Of a DNA stretch of 64,000 nt, positions 63,801-64,000 are shown piece by piece (the stretch's first letter is position 1; each line of letters starts with the position of its first letter). Both the position numbers and the translations under genes were made by a program. Under the pieces are notes generated by a model. That model saw only the letters and a program-made list of their open reading frames with translations, was not told where the DNA came from and ran no database searches. This stretch comes from Fulvitalea axinellae (GTDB lineage: Bacteria > Bacteroidota > Bacteroidia > Cytophagales > Cyclobacteriaceae): contig NZ_AP025315.1 of the NCBI RefSeq assembly GCF_036492835.1, forward strand, positions 124,001 through 188,000. The letters are read 5' to 3'.

Positions 63801-64000
63801 GAGGATACCGGAAGCGAGTACATACCCTCGTCGTCTGTAAAGCCGGAAACGCCGTCGCTTCCGAGCAAGTTCACGACGACACCCTTTAGGGCGCCACCGC
63901 CTTCAGCGTCCCTCACTTGGCCGGTAACCTTGTCCTGAGCATGGACATAACCGCCAAACAAGGGTGCGAACAATAAAATTATATTTACAAAAATGTTCTT
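60881..64000 (-). CDS. susC: SusC/RagA-family TonB-linked outer-membrane transporter (5' partial)
   Basis: The frame is open to the end of the window: the signal peptide 'KNIFVNIILLFAPLFGGYVH' followed by AQ runs off at base 64000, so only the first few codons are missing. About 1040 residues are visible. A CarboxypepD_reg-like domain ('KVTGQVRDAEGGGALKGVVV') precedes the plug ('DNALQGMVPGLYAVSRSG', 'SLRGMSTLSSHTRPLLVVDG', 'DRVTVIKDGVGANYGALGSN') and a barrel with 'WDYVYGNEMYNN' and 'LTRSMMLGIKLGI' at the end. It is the pore for SusD-bound ligand. It is first in a four-gene operon with susD and two surface lipoproteins, and lacks any glycoside hydrolase in the visible part. Confidence 0.95.
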   Translation of the reverse strand, partial: KNIFVNIILLFAPLFGGYVHAQDKVTGQVRDAEGGGALKGVVVNLLGSDGVSGFTDDEGMYSLPVSSKAEVMLEFAYAGYESRTIYINGRSVINVNLVPAGGADASKRHATSRGSLDSREYAGAAVTLTRDQIMERGYGTLDNALQGMVPGLYAVSRSGTSASGTSMSLRGMSTLSSHTRPLLVVDGVIFETGVGQLSSIDGFTYNPLSNIQIRDIDRVTVIKDGVGANYGALGSNGVILVTTKETESNKTRVDFSANVGVISQPEGALVMDATSFQNYALEQLSNRGYSYSYLQSVYPFLIDQAEGVEKHRYSHNTDWQDLTQRAGTLSDYSVNIQGGDNVASYNISVGYKSNEDVIENAGYESFDFLVNAKVQMTPTLVIKPRVVMSRVDSDLREEGSNGTTNPTLAAIFKSPLTGPFKRSEKGVTMPFYDEVGAFGMSNPVSLVDNAVGEHDNFRVRAGFYASQKIFNNLSLEISEFVDLFSVKEASFIPETGVVSQYNGRARNVMSSTQRDYYSILSEASLKYDKVFANKHHLNANGGLRVLMNKFEEESAVDINSPSDEFVVIGRGNKSLRNLDPVNGDWNMLSFFGNAGYSYKDKYYADLSISVDGSSKFSASERYGYFPVGAVAWRASSEPFLNGLTFLSDLKFRASFGLSGNDDIGYYSSRFYYVGVPMFDINGLQRGGIPSTNLTWEVNKQANFGMDLSLWNDRISLSLDYYDRRGLDLVTYEQPEVYYGSDYLLSNSGEVSNKGFEMALNVGVVRRKDFTLDMGMTLSANKNELVSLGPNALESDSWGRYVVSDIKGGQLISREGSTVNAFFGYETKGVISSTQEAEALNLKHHLGDPFRAGDVLFVDQNGDNIIDENDRVELGDPMPEFFGSFNMRARYKRLRFSMLWDYVYGNEMYNNVRSEMESMDNLWNQSRAVERRWRQEGQQTDMPKATMYDPMGNSRFSDRWIEDASFIRLKNISVSYDFNIKNKVIRSLSAYVVANNVITFTDYLGATPDVAYSQNAMYNGVDYGKVPLTRSMMLGIKLGI

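Noticed and set aside
1-64000. rRNA and tRNA genes
   Set aside because: No conserved rRNA segments or tRNA cloverleaf/TTCGAAT-type arms were noticed on either strand by eye.

Overview
The window comes from a Bacteroidota genome, most likely a Cytophagia-type, polysaccharide-degrading and probably marine bacterium; I cannot name the species. Four things point there: a SusC/SusD pair, a type IX secretion (Por) C-terminal sorting domain, many lipoproteins with a Cys lipobox next to weak Shine-Dalgarno signals, and families largely confined to the phylum (DUF3570, DUF4266, DUF4249, GH92). No rRNA, tRNA or CRISPR array was found.

Layout. 1-2.6 kb: 3' part of a membrane-anchored AraC regulator, a DUF2147-type secreted protein and an unknown envelope protein. 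2.9-8.5 kb: a giant secreted protein carrying two nuclease domains and a T9SS tail. 8.7-12.4 kb: a clan GH-A glycosidase, a His-rich OB-fold lipoprotein overlapping a PepSY membrane protein, and a PI-PLC/GDPD-like phosphodiesterase. 12.7-18.3 kb: a bacterial alpha-2-macroglobulin with an intact thioester motif. 18.5-22.3 kb: an unusual 'GFELE' protein and a GH92 mannosidase. 23.2-26.5 kb: a four-gene minus-strand module (thioredoxin, ApbE, DUF4266, DUF3570), the best candidate here for a poorly described system. 27.2-29.6 kb: a GH2 enzyme. 29.7-34.7 kb: an iron-uptake locus (AraC regulator, siderophore-type TonB receptor with a Fur-like box, PepSY protein). 34.9-36.3 kb: a second GFELE protein. 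36.6-38.3 kb: lipoprotein, AraC regulator and SnoaL-like protein. 38.4-43.8 kb: an AT-rich patch with IS debris, a complete IS4-type element with target duplication, and a broken gene. 43.9-48.4 kb: TonB receptor, DUF4249 lipoprotein and LytTR regulator. 48.5-52.6 kb: glutamate decarboxylase, MscS channel and a DcaP-like porin. 52.7-64 kb: a reduced sensor/AraC regulator behind 1.8 kb of apparently non-coding DNA, then a SusC/SusD operon with two surface lipoproteins.

How it fits together. Most products are exported. They cover glycan capture and cleavage (SusCD, GH5-like, GH92, GH2), nucleic-acid and phosphodiester scavenging (double nuclease, GDPD-like), iron acquisition, protease defence (alpha-2-macroglobulin) and an extracytoplasmic flavin/thiol module. 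A family of degenerate 7-bp-periodic repeats sits just after many stop codons across the window and in several cases folds into terminator-like hairpins.

Limits: everything here was read by eye. Family names rest on motif recognition, and no alignment or database search was run.
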